Numbered from the stretch's first letter, positions 8,160-18,561 are shown. The stretch: 64,000 nucleotides of DNA from Methanobrevibacter sp. (GCF_017410345.1 NZ_JAFQQZ010000044.1:62001-126000); one strand, 5' to 3'. A program made the numbers and translations. Notes: generated by a model from the sequence alone, not told the origin.

Positions 8160-9731
8160 TTATTCAATCAAATCACTCATCACTGCACCTAAATACTGAG
8201 TCAGATCCTGAGCTCCAAAGCCGTATCCCTGTGCCTCATAGGCCAAATCTCCAGCCTTTCCATTTAGATAAGGGGCAAGCAATGCCGCATCAAAGCTATT
8301 CAATCCTTGGGACAATAAGCTGAGACAAATTCCCGCCAATGCATCTCCTGTTCCGCCAACAGTCATTCCAGGATTTCCTGTCCTATTGATCTTCAATCTG
8401 TTTCCATTGAAGATAAAATCATATTTGCCTTTCAATATGACTGAACCGTTAATGTTTTTAGTAATCTTGTGCAAACCATCAATCTTGTCATTGACTTTTC
8501 TAAAGTCGAGATTATCCTTATTGCTTAATTTAACTATCTTTTCAAGCTTATCCAAATCCTCACTTGGAATATCCTTAAAGAAAGACCTGAACTCTGACAA
8601 ATGAGGTGTGATAATCAAATCCTCTTTTTTAGAGACTAAAGAAATATCAACCAATTTCAATGCATCTGCATCCAAAACCAATGGCTTGTCTATTTTCATT
8701 GCCAATACATTGAATAGCTTTCCAGTCTCTTCCATTTGACTTGAACCTGGACCTAATAGAACAGCATCCACCTTTGAAGCAAGTTCCAAAATATCATCCA
8801 AGTCCTCAAGGGAAAGATAATCTCCTTTTGCTTCAGTTACAATGAAATCTTCAGAGAATGATTTTATAGGAATTGCCGCATTCCTTGGAGTGTAGATATA
8901 AGTCAAGTCAACACCTGTTGCAATGGCTGCCTTAGCTGAAATTGCAGGGGCACCATAATAATCCTTGCTTCCCCCTACAATCAGGACCTTGCCATTGTTT
9001 CCCTTATGGGAATCATTGGCCCTGTTCTTCAGTCTAAGCAAATCGCCACCTTCAACAAACAATTCAGCTTCTATAGGAATTCCAATATCACAGGTGATGA
9101 CTCCGCCGGTCTTTTCCTCACCTGCCAATTTGACACCGGTCTTGATCTTATGAAAGCTTACGGTATAGTCAGCATTTACAGCAATGTCTGATATCTCTCC
9201 AGTTAATGGATCCAAACCTGAAGGGGCATCCACTGCTATCTTTATGCCGTTTATTTCATTGATGATCTCCACTGTTTTTCTAACCTTTGTTCTGAGCTTT
9301 CCCTTGATTCCAGTTCCAAGAAGACAATCAAGTACTATATACTCACTATTGGAATCAAAATCAAGCTTGTCCAAATCTGAAGAATCCTTAATGAAATCAA
9401 CAGACAATCGTGAAACTCTCGGTTCCATATTCATGAGTATTTCAAGGTTTGTGAATGCATCCTCAGACTTTATCTCATCTAAGGAATTTAAACAATACAC
9501 TTCGACTTCAAAGCCTCTGTTCAATAAATGCCTTGCTGCGACAAACCCGTCTCCACCATTTCCACCAGAACCTGTGAAAATGATAACCTTCACTGGCTTT
9601 GAAAACTTGAAAGTTGAAAGGGTTGCCACCTCATCTGACAATGATTTGCCTGCATTCTCCATCAAGCACAATCGAGAAAGCCCTAAATATTCACAATTAT
9701 AGTCTGTTGTCATCATATCTATTGGATCCAT
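8160..9731 (-). CDS. nnr: Bifunctional NAD(P)H-hydrate epimerase / ADP-dependent NAD(P)H-hydrate dehydratase
   Basis: A 523-residue fusion enzyme that repairs hydrated NAD(P)H. The N-terminal half (about 1-215) is the YjeF_N epimerase, with GSGGNGGDGFVAARHL and DAPSGLDPLTG. The C-terminal half (about 225-523) is the ribokinase-like dehydratase, with GGSKDYYGAPAISAKAA, DADALKL, the substrate loop ITPHLSEF and the GGTGDALAG anion hole. Both catalytic regions look intact. The ATG at 9731 has AAGGTGAAATA upstream. It leads a two-gene unit with sfsA. Confidence 0.94.
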   Translation of the reverse strand: MDPIDMMTTDYNCEYLGLSRLCLMENAGKSLSDEVATLSTFKFSKPVKVIIFTGSGGNGGDGFVAARHLLNRGFEVEVYCLNSLDEIKSEDAFTNLEILMNMEPRVSRLSVDFIKDSSDLDKLDFDSNSEYIVLDCLLGTGIKGKLRTKVRKTVEIINEINGIKIAVDAPSGLDPLTGEISDIAVNADYTVSFHKIKTGVKLAGEEKTGGVITCDIGIPIEAELFVEGGDLLRLKNRANDSHKGNNGKVLIVGGSKDYYGAPAISAKAAIATGVDLTYIYTPRNAAIPIKSFSEDFIVTEAKGDYLSLEDLDDILELASKVDAVLLGPGSSQMEETGKLFNVLAMKIDKPLVLDADALKLVDISLVSKKEDLIITPHLSEFRSFFKDIPSEDLDKLEKIVKLSNKDNLDFRKVNDKIDGLHKITKNINGSVILKGKYDFIFNGNRLKINRTGNPGMTVGGTGDALAGICLSLLSQGLNSFDAALLAPYLNGKAGDLAYEAQGYGFGAQDLTQYLGAVMSDLIE

Positions 9732-9902
9732 TATTTCACCTTTAATGCTGAATTATTTTTGAAGATTTAAAAAAAATATCATAAATAATATAATATATAA
9801 ACTTACTAATAATTAAATATACAATAAAGAAAATTAATAATATTAATAAAAATCTTAATACTTGAAAAATAAGAAAAGTTTAAGAATTAATGGAGAATCA
9901 TA

Positions 9903-11033
9903 ATGAGTGAAATAAGAAAAATTATTGAAGATTTGAGAAAAAATAAGGCAGGAATGCGTGGAATCCTCGCTATTATCATAATTTTTGCCTATGGGATTTT
10001 AGGATCTTATTTCATCATGGGCCTTAACATAAATAACTCAATTTATTATACAGTCATAACAGTGGCAACTGTAGGATATGGAGATATAATACCAGTTACT
10101 CCACTTCAAAAATTATTTTCTACTAGTTTAGCCCTAACAGGTCTAGGATTGCTTGCATATATATTTACCATTATTATTAATTCATTTGAAGAAAACCTAC
10201 ACGACATCAGGAGTGGAAGACATATGGAAAAAAGATTGGCTGAAATGGAAAACCATTATATTTTATGCGGTTTTGGAAGAGTAGGTACCGCAGTCTATGA
10301 AGAACTGATGAAAAGAAACCAGAAAGTAATCATAATTGAGAAGAATGATGAAAAATTGGAAGACATCGAAGAAGATGACAATGTCATTGCACTTCATGCA
10401 AATGCAACAGAAGACAAAACCCTTAAAAAGCTCAATATTGACAAGTCATTGGGAGTGATAGTGACAACCGGAAGCGATGTTGACAATCTGTTCATAGTCC
10501 TTACAACAAGGGAACTCTATGAAGACGCTTGGATCATATCAAGGGCAAGCAAAAAGGAAAGCATCAAAAGATTGAAGAATGCCGGTGCAAACAAGGTTAT
10601 TTCCCCTGAAGTGAGTGGAGGAAACGACATATACTTTGCTGCCGTACAACCTAACTTGGTTCATATCACTCAAAATCATGGAATCGATTTCCTTGAAAGG
10701 GAATTTGAAATACTTAAAAAGCACAATTGCCATTTGGAAAATATAGAATACCATTTCCCAGGAATCAGAACCCCTGTTACCAGAACCATTGGAGTCTTGG
10801 ATGAAGAGGAAAAGGACCATTTCATTGATATGGTCAAGAACAATCCAGAGGTTAAGGAATCCTTGGATGTCATGTACAATTCAGTGAATGGAGTCCATTC
10901 CCATTGGATATCCGGACCGGATAAGACTCATGTGGACATGGCCATTGAAGAACTAAAAAAAGAAGGAAACCTTTTAGGCATTAATTTAGACTTTAAGGAA
11001 ATAAATGAGTTTACTAAACAATTTAAAGAGTAA
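9903..11033 (+). CDS. RCK-gated potassium channel (MthK-like)
   Basis: A 376-residue channel of the type known from M. thermautotrophicus MthK. Two membrane helices (about 20-40 and 70-95) flank a pore helix with the selectivity filter TVGYGD. An RCK/TrkA-N domain follows (ILCGFGRVG nucleotide- or ligand-binding loop, IIEKNDEK), and then an RCK-C-like domain. MthK opens with Ca2+; the Ca2+ ligands were not checked here. GGAGAAT precedes the ATG. It appears to be a single gene, divergent from nnr. Confidence 0.9.
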   Translation: MSEIRKIIEDLRKNKAGMRGILAIIIIFAYGILGSYFIMGLNINNSIYYTVITVATVGYGDIIPVTPLQKLFSTSLALTGLGLLAYIFTIIINSFEENLHDIRSGRHMEKRLAEMENHYILCGFGRVGTAVYEELMKRNQKVIIIEKNDEKLEDIEEDDNVIALHANATEDKTLKKLNIDKSLGVIVTTGSDVDNLFIVLTTRELYEDAWIISRASKKESIKRLKNAGANKVISPEVSGGNDIYFAAVQPNLVHITQNHGIDFLEREFEILKKHNCHLENIEYHFPGIRTPVTRTIGVLDEEEKDHFIDMVKNNPEVKESLDVMYNSVNGVHSHWISGPDKTHVDMAIEELKKEGNLLGINLDFKEINEFTKQFKE

Positions 11034-11085
11034 ACTCTAACTTTTTTATTAAAAATAGCATAATATTAAAAAAACTGAAAAATAA

Positions 11086-11658
11086 TTAAAACTCAAAATC
11101 TATATTCATTTCCATTAGATTCTCAGTTTCCTCAAGTTTATTAACTAGTCTTTCATCCAAATCAGGATTGTTATCGTGAAAATCAATTTCTCCAAATTCG
11201 CTTCTAGGTGAAAAGGCCAAGTAATCTTTTTCTAAACTAAAATCATCCTCCTCCTTTCCAACATTTCCACGAGCATCAAGCCTAATCCACTTATTTGAAT
11301 CTTTAATATACACAGTATTTAAGGCATGGACAATATGACCTAAACTATCATCTTCAGCTATTGTAAGCAACTGATAACTGATTCCTGATGGAATTCCATT
11401 TGCCCTAAGAAGTGCTGCAAGAAGACATGATTTTGTCCAGCATATCCCTGTCTCATTTATTAATGCATCACTGGCTGTCCTTGAAACTATATTTGTTTGT
11501 ATATCCCATGAGTGTGGAATTTCATCTCTGACAAAGATATAAGCTCTTTTAATATAATCTTCATCATCATATGATTGATCTTTTAATTCCTGAACCTTTT
11601 CTTGGATATGTGGGTTCATATAATCAATGCTTTTTGTCTCCGCTAAATATTCCTTCAT
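11086..11658 (-). CDS. Transglutaminase-like (cysteine protease fold) protein
   Basis: A 190-residue cytoplasmic protein with the transglutaminase core: GICWTKSCLLAALLRANGIPSG contains the likely catalytic Cys (C73), then GHIVHALNTVYI (His near 111) and IRLDARGN (Asp near 128). This fold catalyses peptide or amide bond cleavage or transfer; the substrate is unknown. The frame opens at 11679, but GGTGGAGGAA lies about ten bases before the ATG at 11658 and so decides the start. Confidence 0.78.
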   Translation of the reverse strand: MKEYLAETKSIDYMNPHIQEKVQELKDQSYDDEDYIKRAYIFVRDEIPHSWDIQTNIVSRTASDALINETGICWTKSCLLAALLRANGIPSGISYQLLTIAEDDSLGHIVHALNTVYIKDSNKWIRLDARGNVGKEEDDFSLEKDYLAFSPRSEFGEIDFHDNNPDLDERLVNKLEETENLMEMNIDFEF

Positions 11659-11836
11659 TAAGATTATTCCTCCACCCAATAAATTGTAAATCTAATTTCA
11701 AAAAATTTGTTAAAAAATGATAAATAAATATAATAAAAAAAGAAAAAAGAGTTGAGATAATAGAATTATCTCAAAACATTAATACACCATCTTAAGCTAA
11801 TGTACTAATTAAATTAAATTTTAATAAATTACAGAA

Positions 11837-12730
11837 TTATTCAAATAATTCGTGTAATTTCATGATGTAACTACCTAATTTACCGTCAAAGTTACCTGCA
11901 CTGATTTCAAGTACTCCGTCAACGGTACAAGCTGCCATAATACCTGCTTTCATAGCTGCTTTTACAGATTCTTCATCTACACCATCAATAACGATTTCAA
12001 ATACACCATCAGCATCTGGTCTGATGTCAGAGTCGACTTGGTCTTTTAAGGTTACACACATTTTTTCGTTAGTGGATGCGTTTAAGAATTTGGAATATTT
12101 GTTGGATCCTACTTTGGAACCGGAAGCAACCATACCACCAGGGAATGGAGTGATGGTACCAGGTACGTGGGAAATTGCTTTTACAGCTAATTGAGCAGCT
12201 TTAACTCCAGCCATTACGTCTCTAGCTAAGATGAAGAAGTTTCCTCCAGCTACACCATCTTTGTAACCGAATTCGGATTCTACAATGAAGTCACCGGACA
12301 TGATTGGAATGGAGTGTACTTTTCTGCCGTCAATGCAGCATTCTTTTTCGTAACCGTCACCGAAGAATTTGAGTTTGTTACCGGTTTTTAAGGTTTCTTC
12401 AGATTCAAGTAAGTTGAATGCAGCTGCAGTAGGAGCGGTTAAAACACACATACCGATTCTTTCCATTAATTCGTGGTCGAGTGCTTTTTTACCACCTTGA
12501 CAGATCATGATTGCGTAACCAGGTCTTCCGTCAGGAGTACATTCAGCTGGTACAAAACAGTCAATACCTGCTTCAGCAGGACATCCGATTACAGAAGTTC
12601 CGTAACCAGTTGCTTCAGTTGCTGCGATTTTTGCAAGTCTTGGAGTTGCTGCAGTTACTAAGATTCTAGTTACTTTAATTCCGAAACCTTCTGCGAAAGT
12701 ATCTTTAATTTCTACACCGTTAATTTCCAT
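11837..12730 (-). CDS. ftr: Formylmethanofuran:tetrahydromethanopterin formyltransferase
   Basis: A 297-residue cytoplasmic enzyme of the methanogenesis pathway; it moves the formyl group from formylmethanofuran to tetrahydromethanopterin. Length and sequence are as expected throughout, including [15 protein letters not shown] and the C-terminal [16 protein letters not shown]. The start has GGTGAAAAA upstream. It stands alone, with other genes on both sides that are not methanogenic, as is usual for ftr. Codon choice is typical of a highly expressed gene. Confidence 0.96.
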   Translation of the reverse strand: MEINGVEIKDTFAEGFGIKVTRILVTAATPRLAKIAATEATGYGTSVIGCPAEAGIDCFVPAECTPDGRPGYAIMICQGGKKALDHELMERIGMCVLTAPTAAAFNLLESEETLKTGNKLKFFGDGYEKECCIDGRKVHSIPIMSGDFIVESEFGYKDGVAGGNFFILARDVMAGVKAAQLAVKAISHVPGTITPFPGGMVASGSKVGSNKYSKFLNASTNEKMCVTLKDQVDSDIRPDADGVFEIVIDGVDEESVKAAMKAGIMAACTVDGVLEISAGNFDGKLGSYIMKLHELFE

Positions 12731-12965
12731 TTTTTCACCATTTAAATATTTAAATATTGAATTAGAATAAATTAAAATCTCGAGATTTAATTTAAAAAAA
12801 TTAAAGTTATCTAATTTATACTAATAATTAATTATATATTAATTCATTAAAATAAAGTTTCCTATTTAATTGTAAAATAAAAAATTAATGAAGGTTCTAA
12901 AAAGTTAAATTTATTAAAAATATTTTACTAATATAATATTAAATATACAATTTAAGGTGTCTAAA

Positions 12966-13355
12966 ATGGAAAGGGAAAGCTATTATTTTTTATTCCTGCT
13001 GATTGCATTTGCAATCTGCATTGGGGTATTCTGGTTCCAATTCAACAATGATGTGACTACATTCATGATAATCAATGCAACTGAAGTTACAGAGGGAGAA
13101 TCCTTCAAGGGAGCATTGATGGATTCATATGGACAGGGAGTTCCAAATAAAACAATCACATATCATAAGCCAGGATATCAATTTGGAACATTGGTGGATA
13201 CGCAGACGGATGAAAACGGCGAATTTGTGATAGAAAAAGCGGAGTATCTCTCCGATGCCCCTGAAGATAATTACTATGGTGATTTCACTTATGCCGGTGA
13301 TGGAAAATATCAAGGCTGCGTATATGAAAGAAATGTTACTGTAGTGGCCAAATAA
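12966..13355 (+). CDS. Small membrane-anchored protein with Ig-like/carboxypeptidase-regulatory-like domain
   Basis: A 129-residue protein with one N-terminal membrane segment (about residues 7-26) and a short extracytoplasmic domain with GALMDSYGQGVPNKTITYHKPG and DTQTDENGEFVIE. This pattern, a linker followed by a DxxGxF turn, resembles the beta-sandwich of carboxypeptidase regulatory-like or Big domains seen in surface proteins. The frame includes an upstream GTG at 12957, but AAGGTGT favours the ATG at 12966. No function can be assigned. Confidence 0.7.
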   Translation: MERESYYFLFLLIAFAICIGVFWFQFNNDVTTFMIINATEVTEGESFKGALMDSYGQGVPNKTITYHKPGYQFGTLVDTQTDENGEFVIEKAEYLSDAPEDNYYGDFTYAGDGKYQGCVYERNVTVVAK

Positions 13356-13388
13356 TTAAAAAATAGATAAAATTTAAAATAGAAAAAT

Positions 13389-13407
13389 AGAGCTATTCAA
13401 TAGCTCT
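13389..13407. terminator. Hairpin between convergent genes
   Basis: AGAGCTATT pairs with AATAGCTCT around a single base, so in practice a stem with a small loop, followed on the plus strand by a TACTCTTTTT run. It lies between the convergent genes ending at 13355 and 13433. Confidence 0.6.
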
Positions 13408-13432
13408 TAATACTCTTTTTATAAAAATTAGT

Positions 13433-14677
13433 TTACTGGTTTTGAACTGTTTCTTCCAAGACTTCTTTTTCTTCTTCAGTTACAACTTCAAGAACAGCTT
13501 CAGCTTCCAGAACCTCTTCATCTTCCATCTCATCCTTAGCTTCAGAAATTGGATCTTCGGTTTCACTATCCAAAGAATCATCTGTGGAATCCTCATCTAT
13601 CTGTTCCAAGACCTTTTGTCCTTCTTCAGAAAGCTCATCATCACCTTCATTCTCATTTTCAGCCATTTCAAATGATCTGTCCAATACGGAAGTTCCAAAC
13701 ATTGAAAGGCAAAGCAATCCGATTGAAGTTGTCATCCAAAATGAAATCAATCTTTCCACAACAGTAGCTGCCGCACTGATTGAAGGTGTGATTCCTGCTG
13801 CAGCATAGAACAGAATCATAATGCCGTCTACAGCACCAAGACCTCCTGGAAGAAGAGGGACCATACCGACAAGTGATGCTATGATGAACACTTCACCAAT
13901 GAGAATTGGAGAGACATCTGCCCCAAACGCTAAAAAGACCACATATACCCTTAAGATTTCAAATATCCAAATGAGGAAGGACAATGGCAAGGCATAATAG
14001 ATAATGGTCTTATCCCTCATCAATGCATTCATTCTGGATTGGAAAGTTATGACCGCCTCAACAATCCTCTTTTCAGTATCCTCATTGAATTTCTTATAGA
14101 ATCTGCGGGTTATCCTTATGACCCATGATGTGATCTTTACACCAAAGGATTGGTTGATGCACACATAGAGCAATAGGATAACCAAAGCGGTGATTCCGCC
14201 AACACAGAGAACCAACAGGATAATCCATGCGATATCCAACGAAAAGGTGAATATCATTCCAATGATTGTCAGAATGGAAAGTATGACGAATGGGAAAGTA
14301 TCCAAAGCCCTGTCTGCAATGACAGTTGCAAAGGTGTCTTCAAACTTAAAATTGCCCTCTTTTGCCAAAAGATAGGCTCTTACAGGCTCTCCTCCGCCAC
14401 GGCCACTTGGAGTGATGTTGTTTACAGCTAAGCTAACCAATACCATAGGAAGGGATTTTCTTATTCCCAAATCCATATCCGCGGTCTTGTTGATGATGTT
14501 CCATCTCCAAGTGAACAGAAAATAAGTGAAGAATTGACAGCAAACAGCCAATAAGACAAACCATAGGTTTGACATTTCTAAAGCCCTTATGACATCATCT
14601 ATACCAATGAAGTATAGCATTACGGCCATTATTATCAAACCGACTATTAGGAATACAATAACTTTCTTGCCTCTCAT
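13433..14677 (-). CDS. Flippase-like (LPG synthase TM-type, UPF0104) membrane protein with acidic tail
   Basis: A 414-residue protein. The first 330 residues form about eight membrane helices with motifs of the lysylphosphatidylglycerol synthase membrane family, such as NNITPSGRGGGEPVRAYLL and PLLPGGLGAVDGIMILFY. Archaeal members are often linked to lipid or glycan precursor handling, but the substrate is not known. Unusually, the last 75 or so residues are a Glu/Asp-rich low-complexity tail, as in ehbC. The site before the ATG (GTTGAT) is weak. Confidence 0.83.
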   Translation of the reverse strand: MRGKKVIVFLIVGLIIMAVMLYFIGIDDVIRALEMSNLWFVLLAVCCQFFTYFLFTWRWNIINKTADMDLGIRKSLPMVLVSLAVNNITPSGRGGGEPVRAYLLAKEGNFKFEDTFATVIADRALDTFPFVILSILTIIGMIFTFSLDIAWIILLVLCVGGITALVILLLYVCINQSFGVKITSWVIRITRRFYKKFNEDTEKRIVEAVITFQSRMNALMRDKTIIYYALPLSFLIWIFEILRVYVVFLAFGADVSPILIGEVFIIASLVGMVPLLPGGLGAVDGIMILFYAAAGITPSISAAATVVERLISFWMTTSIGLLCLSMFGTSVLDRSFEMAENENEGDDELSEEGQKVLEQIDEDSTDDSLDSETEDPISEAKDEMEDEEVLEAEAVLEVVTEEEKEVLEETVQNQ

Positions 14678-14879
14678 TTTATCAACTGCTGTTTGCTATT
14701 TGGAATAATTCCCATATGACTTAAAAAAATTTTCAAATCCTTGAAAAAATTAACTTTATTAATAGAATATTTAATAAATCTTTTATATAAAATTATATAT
14801 TTTTTTTAATATGGTTTGTACATATAAAAACTAAACTATAATAATATTTAAATACATAAAGGATATAATCAATATTTGT

Positions 14880-16355
14880 ATGAAAAGGAAATATATCACT
14901 AAAGCAGATTTATTCGTTGTGCTCCATTACTTAGGGTACATAATGCAAGGGTTAGGAGTTGTATTGTTAGCTCCGATCTTAGTTGCATTGGTGTATGGAG
15001 AGTATATTAAAGTGAGCGCTTTTTTAATTCCCTGCTTTACTTCATTTGTTATAGGAACCTATTTCACTAACAAATTTAAAGGCTATAACAAGCTTAGGCT
15101 AAAGCATGGAATGCTGATATCATCCTTTGCATGGCTATGGGCTTCACTTATCGGAGCTTCAATCATGGCCCTTTCATTAGATATCCACTTTGTCGATGCC
15201 CTTTTTGAAAACATGTCCGCATGGACAGGAAGTGGAATGACTTTTTTTGTAAATGTTGAAATCTTGCCTAAATCCATCCTATTCTTAAGAAGCTTGGAAC
15301 AATGGATAGGTGGATTAGGAATTGTAATCATATTCATCGGAATTTTAATCAGGTCAGGTACTGCAGCGGCCAGATTATACAAATCAGAAGCTAGAGAAGA
15401 AAAGATCAAGCCGAACATTGCAAACACCTTAAGGAAAGCTTTGGAAATCTACCTGATTTATACTGCACTGGGAATATTTCTTTTCATTCTGGCGGGACTT
15501 CCTATCTTTGATTCCATAAACCTCACATTCACCAGCATTTCCACTGGAGGAATGTCCATTAAAAATGCAAATGTGGGTTTCTATCAGAATGACTTGGTAT
15601 ACATCATCAGCATGTTCCTGATGATTGTAGGTGCAACCAGCTTTACAATCCACTATAGGATTGCAAAAACAAAAGGAAAGGCACTTTTAAAGGATGTTCA
15701 ATTCCAATTGATGATTTCCCTAATTATCCTAGCAAGTGCGATCATTTTAGTGACAAACAAGATGGTGCCTATTGAAGAGATATTCACAGTCATATCTGCA
15801 ATTACAACTACCGGTGCGAATGTTGTGCCTGCCCACGAACTTGCCACATGGAAAAGCTCCTCCCTTATCATTCTAATGGTCTTGATGGTTATTGGAGGTT
15901 CTTCAGGGTCCACAGTAGGTGGTATGAAACTCATTAGGGTCATTACAGTCCTTAAAGGAATGAATCTGACTGTAACTAACTTGGTCTCACCTGAAGGAAG
16001 AGTTGTTAGCACAAGGATTGGTGGGAAGAAGATTAATGAAAGAGAAATTAAAGAGGCTTCTGGATATATGGTCATCTTCTTCATGTTTTTAGTCTTCGGA
16101 TGGCTGGTTATGACATTGTACGGATATGATCCGTTTACAGCACTCTTTGACGTTGTATCCCTTATAAGCAATAATGGATTAAGCACTGGAATAGTCTTCG
16201 GAGGATTGCCTCTTCCTGTAAAACTGACATTGATCTTCCTGATGTGGATTGGCAGATTGGAAATCATTCCTGTCTTAGTGGTATTCAGAACAATTGGAGG
16301 ACTGATTAGTCCTAGAAGAATTAAAAATTCAATGAGAAATGGGCATAATGAATGA
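14880..16355 (+). CDS. trkH: TrkH family potassium uptake protein
   Basis: A 491-residue membrane protein with the repeated M1-P-M2 units of Trk/Ktr transporters. Filter-like segments are visible, such as TGSGMTFF, STGGMSIK, TTTGANVV and SNNGLSTG, each with the conserved glycine of the selectivity filter. It imports potassium, with TrkA as the cytoplasmic gating subunit. The trkA gene lies 244 bases downstream on the same strand. TATA-like sequences occur in the 200 bases before the start. Confidence 0.92.
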   Translation: MKRKYITKADLFVVLHYLGYIMQGLGVVLLAPILVALVYGEYIKVSAFLIPCFTSFVIGTYFTNKFKGYNKLRLKHGMLISSFAWLWASLIGASIMALSLDIHFVDALFENMSAWTGSGMTFFVNVEILPKSILFLRSLEQWIGGLGIVIIFIGILIRSGTAAARLYKSEAREEKIKPNIANTLRKALEIYLIYTALGIFLFILAGLPIFDSINLTFTSISTGGMSIKNANVGFYQNDLVYIISMFLMIVGATSFTIHYRIAKTKGKALLKDVQFQLMISLIILASAIILVTNKMVPIEEIFTVISAITTTGANVVPAHELATWKSSSLIILMVLMVIGGSSGSTVGGMKLIRVITVLKGMNLTVTNLVSPEGRVVSTRIGGKKINEREIKEASGYMVIFFMFLVFGWLVMTLYGYDPFTALFDVVSLISNNGLSTGIVFGGLPLPVKLTLIFLMWIGRLEIIPVLVVFRTIGGLISPRRIKNSMRNGHNE

Positions 16356-16599
16356 GATAATTTATTATGAACTTTAAACAGCCCAAAAAAAATCTATTTT
16401 AATTCTTGTTCCCATAAATAGGGAATGCCCCCTAAAATCGCCACGAAAAAATGCTATTTTTATATTGTTCTTATAAATTAAAACTAAGATTTAGAAAGAT
16501 TTATAAGTATAAATTAAGATATTAATTTTATAAATTTTTTAAAGACTATTAAAAAATTAATGAGTTATCATATTTATAAAAGATTATTAGGTGATTGTT

Positions 16600-17274
16600 A
16601 TGTATATTGTGATTATGGGCGGAGGTCGTGTAGGGCTTTCCCTTGCAGACCGTTTAATTATTCATGGTTATGATGTAACAATAATTGAAAGCAATGAAGA
16701 CTTATGTGATAATGCTTCAGAAGAATTGGATGCAATGGTTATCTGCGGTAACGGAACAGATACAAAAACCTTGGAAGAAGCGAATATTGAGGAAGCTGAT
16801 GTTTTTGTGGCAACTACAGGTAACGATGAATCAAACTTACTTTCTTGCATTTTAGTGAAAGAGTATACAGATGGAAAGATCATTGCAAGGGTAAGCAATC
16901 CTGACCACGAAGAAGCATTCAAGAAAGTCGGAATCGACAAGGTAATCAGCCCTGAAAGAACTGCTGCAGGATTCCTTGAGAAAGTCATTACAAGACCGAA
17001 TGTAGCTGACTTGATGGCATTTGGTGCGGGTAATGCAGAGATATTGGATATGACAATTCAAAATCCAAAGGTATTTGGAAAGAAAGTTTCCGAATTCTCA
17101 CCAACTAAGGATTATATCATCATATCCAGAAACAAAGGCAACCACGAATTGGAAATTCCTCAACCGGATGACATCTTAAGCAATGGTGACAAGATTTCCA
17201 TTCTTGTAAAAAGAAACGCCTTTGAAAAAGCAGAAAAGAAATTTATGGGTGCAGGAGGATTATTCGGATTTTAA
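16600..17274 (+). CDS. trkA: TrkA family potassium uptake regulatory protein
   Basis: A 224-residue cytoplasmic protein with an RCK-N domain ([20 protein letters not shown], a Rossmann nucleotide site, then IIESNEDLC) and an RCK-C domain (about 140-224). It gates the TrkH transporter encoded just upstream. The frame opens with a GTG at 16591, but the GGTGAT there forms the ribosome binding site for the ATG at 16600. A possible TATA box (TTTATAAAAG near 16574) suggests it also has its own promoter. Confidence 0.92.
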   Translation: MYIVIMGGGRVGLSLADRLIIHGYDVTIIESNEDLCDNASEELDAMVICGNGTDTKTLEEANIEEADVFVATTGNDESNLLSCILVKEYTDGKIIARVSNPDHEEAFKKVGIDKVISPERTAAGFLEKVITRPNVADLMAFGAGNAEILDMTIQNPKVFGKKVSEFSPTKDYIIISRNKGNHELEIPQPDDILSNGDKISILVKRNAFEKAEKKFMGAGGLFGF

Positions 17275-17369
17275 ATCCCACTCCTAATATTTTTTTATAA
17301 ATCAATAATTCATTCGTAATTATTAAAACTAATTTGTTTTTCAATAAAAAAAGAATGGGAAAACTAAGT

Positions 17370-18017
17370 TTATCTTATTCCCATCATCATGCAAGACATT
17401 TTGATATGCTGATTTCCATTATTTACCCAAGGGCCATGACCTGGAAGCAGATATTCAACATCCAATTCCTTCAAGCGCATCAATGATGCCTTCATGTCAT
17501 TTGGATTTCCACCAATATCCATACGACCTACACCGCCATTTGCAAAGATTGTATCACCACAAATGAGAATCTCACCATCATACAAGGATATTCCTCCAGA
17601 GGTATGCCCAGGAGTTGAAATGATTTCAAAATCAGCTATTCTTTCCCCCTCTTCAAGTTCTATGTCAACATCATGCTTTCTGACAATTGAACCGAACAAG
17701 GAGGAAACGGTCAATTCACTGTCAGGGTCTCTCAATGCTACAGCATCTATCTTATGAATGGCTATCTTTGCATTCGGAAAGAAGTCATTACCACCAACAT
17801 GGTCAAAATGGCAATGAGTGTTTACAATAAGATCTATATCCTCTGGCTCAATTCCTATTTCCCTTATTTGTGAGAATAATGTTGCATTGGATTGTCCTGT
17901 TCCGGTATCAACCAATATGTAATTGTAATCATCATCCCCATTTGAATCATCGATTAGATAAGAATTGGAATCCGCCATAAGTCCTTCTATACAATAGACA
18001 TTTTTGATTTTTTCCAT
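17370..18017 (-). CDS. Metallo-beta-lactamase fold hydrolase (glyoxalase II-like)
   Basis: A 215-residue protein with the binuclear metal motif NTHCHFDHVGG, then STPGHTSGG and the final LLPGHGPW. All expected His/Asp ligands are present. The family includes glyoxalase II and many thioester or lactone hydrolases, and the exact substrate cannot be read from sequence. GTGAT lies before the ATG. It is downstream of two tRNA genes on the same strand. Confidence 0.86.
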   Translation of the reverse strand: MEKIKNVYCIEGLMADSNSYLIDDSNGDDDYNYILVDTGTGQSNATLFSQIREIGIEPEDIDLIVNTHCHFDHVGGNDFFPNAKIAIHKIDAVALRDPDSELTVSSLFGSIVRKHDVDIELEEGERIADFEIISTPGHTSGGISLYDGEILICGDTIFANGGVGRMDIGGNPNDMKASLMRLKELDVEYLLPGHGPWVNNGNQHIKMSCMMMGIR

Positions 18018-18179
18018 AATATCACTAAAATTAACTTTAAAAAATTGAAAATAATTAAAAAATAATCATTTTTCTTATCATATTTAATTTTTTAAAAAAT
18101 AGTAAATAAATTTACCTAAAATAAACTATAAAATAAGTAAAATTGATAAAAATCGATAAAAATAGTAATTAAGTAAAAA

Positions 18180-18335
18180 TGGGGTCACAGGGATTTGAAC
18201 CCCGATCCTAGGATTTCTCATGCCTCAGTACTCCAATTGGTCATCACATAACCAATCTATACTGATTATCAGACTACGCGTATTTCTTCAAAGACAACTG
18301 GAGTCCCAGATGATGCCAGGTTACACCATAACCCC
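18180..18335 (-). tRNA. tRNA-Trp (CCA) with a box C/D-containing intron
   Basis: The exons fold into a 73-nt tRNA: acceptor GGGGTTA/TGACCCC, discriminator A, anticodon stem TGGGA/TCCTA, anticodon CCA. The 83-nt intron (about 18215-18297) lies between positions 37 and 38 and fits a bulge-helix-bulge with one mismatch in the central helix. The intron contains a C-type box GTGATGA (18241-18247) and box D CTGA (18225-18228). The bases before box D, TGGAGT, pair with ACTCCA of the anticodon loop, putting C34 opposite the fifth base upstream of box D. This matches the known role of euryarchaeal tRNA-Trp introns as 2'-O-methylation guides. Confidence 0.93.
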
Positions 18336-18373
18336 ATACTTAATAGATTAACATATCAGATATGTTAACCTAA

Positions 18374-18445
18374 AGCCAAGAGAGAGATTTGAACTCCCGT
18401 GTAATTGGTCTGCAGCCAACCGCTTCGCCTCTAAGCTATCTTGGC
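18374..18445 (-). tRNA. tRNA-Cys (GCA)
   Basis: A 72-nt cloverleaf: acceptor GCCAAGA with matching 3' strand, anticodon loop CTGCAGA giving GCA, T loop TTCAAAT and discriminator U, typical of tRNA-Cys. CCA is not encoded. Confidence 0.95.
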
Positions 18446-18561
18446 ATAATAATACAGTACTATAAATTATGTTTTAATAATATATAAACTTATTGATAAA
18501 ATAAAAAAAATAGTAAAATATTGTCCAATTTTGACAAAAAGAATAATCATAAAAATTAAAA

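Noticed and set aside
9184-9702. 172-codon plus-strand frame opposite nnr
   Set aside because: Lies wholly inside the clearly conserved NAD(P)HX repair gene on the other strand.
15698-16267. 189-codon minus-strand frame inside trkH
   Set aside because: Antisense to conserved TrkH helices; no start signal or family.
16409-16425. TTCCC/GGGAA hairpin after trkH
   Set aside because: Only five base pairs and no T-run; too weak to call a terminator.
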